Below are positions 35,164 through 35,188 of a stretch of DNA of 35,188 bases, piece by piece (position 1 is the first letter of the stretch; each line of letters opens with the position of its first letter). The notes below the pieces were generated by a model, which was not told the DNA's origin, made no database searches, and saw only the letters and a program-made list of their open reading frames with translations. Origin of the DNA: F23-D06 sp947167635 (GTDB lineage Bacteria; Bacteroidota; Bacteroidia; Bacteroidales; WCHB1-69); contig CAMVIT010000030.1 of the NCBI GenBank assembly GCA_947167635.1, positions 1 through 35,188 of the forward strand. Reading direction: 5' to 3'. The position numbers and the translations under genes are program-made.

Positions 35164-35188
35164 CAGCGTCAAAAATTCAAGGAATGGA

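Overview
The window looks like a chromosomal segment of an uncultured Bacteroidota (probably Bacteroidales). Three things in the sequence suggest this: proteins ending in type IX secretion (T9SS) type A sorting domains, repeated promoter motifs of the TAnnTTTG type, and weak Shine-Dalgarno signals. The gene content is mostly core and surface-protein genes. I see no tRNA, rRNA, CRISPR array, transposase or phage gene.

Layout. (1) Positions 1-10278, minus strand: a very large cysteine-rich PKD-type surface protein running off the left edge (at least 1310 codons), a T9SS-sorted beta-propeller-like protein just upstream of it, a PrsW-family membrane protease, fumarase class II and a Porin_10-like outer-membrane protein. 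(2) Positions 10472-30075, plus strand, about 20 kb without a strand switch: clpB, an isoaspartyl methyltransferase-like gene, a sugar nucleotidyltransferase, dnaA, recJ, a GT4 glycosyltransferase, a secreted M28 peptidase, dnaX (split in two frames), a T9SS subtilase, rel/spoT, an M13 metallopeptidase and carbamate kinase. (3) Positions 30090-34612, minus strand: an unrecognised two-TM protein, a YpfJ-type zinc peptidase, a polyprenol-type GT2 glycosyltransferase and an overlapping multi-TM protein. (4) Positions 34613-35188: gene-free, packed with inverted repeats, ending in a promoter for a gene beyond the edge.

How the genes fit together. DnaA, RecJ, DnaX, ClpB and Rel supply replication, repair and stress functions. 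The M28, S8 and M13 peptidases all carry export signals and, with carbamate kinase, would suit a protein- or peptide-using anaerobe, though this is only an inference. The GT2/multi-TM pair looks like a lipid-linked sugar transfer module for surface glycosylation.

The observations most worth a second look are: the dnaX gene split at the gamma/tau boundary with a six-A run inside the frame overlap; a 40-bp hairpin repeat present three times, with paired base changes in its stem; a shared 20-bp promoter plus early-transcript motif in front of three unrelated genes; a DnaA Walker A motif lacking its first glycine; and the repeat-dense terminal region. Several commonly predicted starts were moved downstream because the upstream TTG candidates lie inside promoter motifs.
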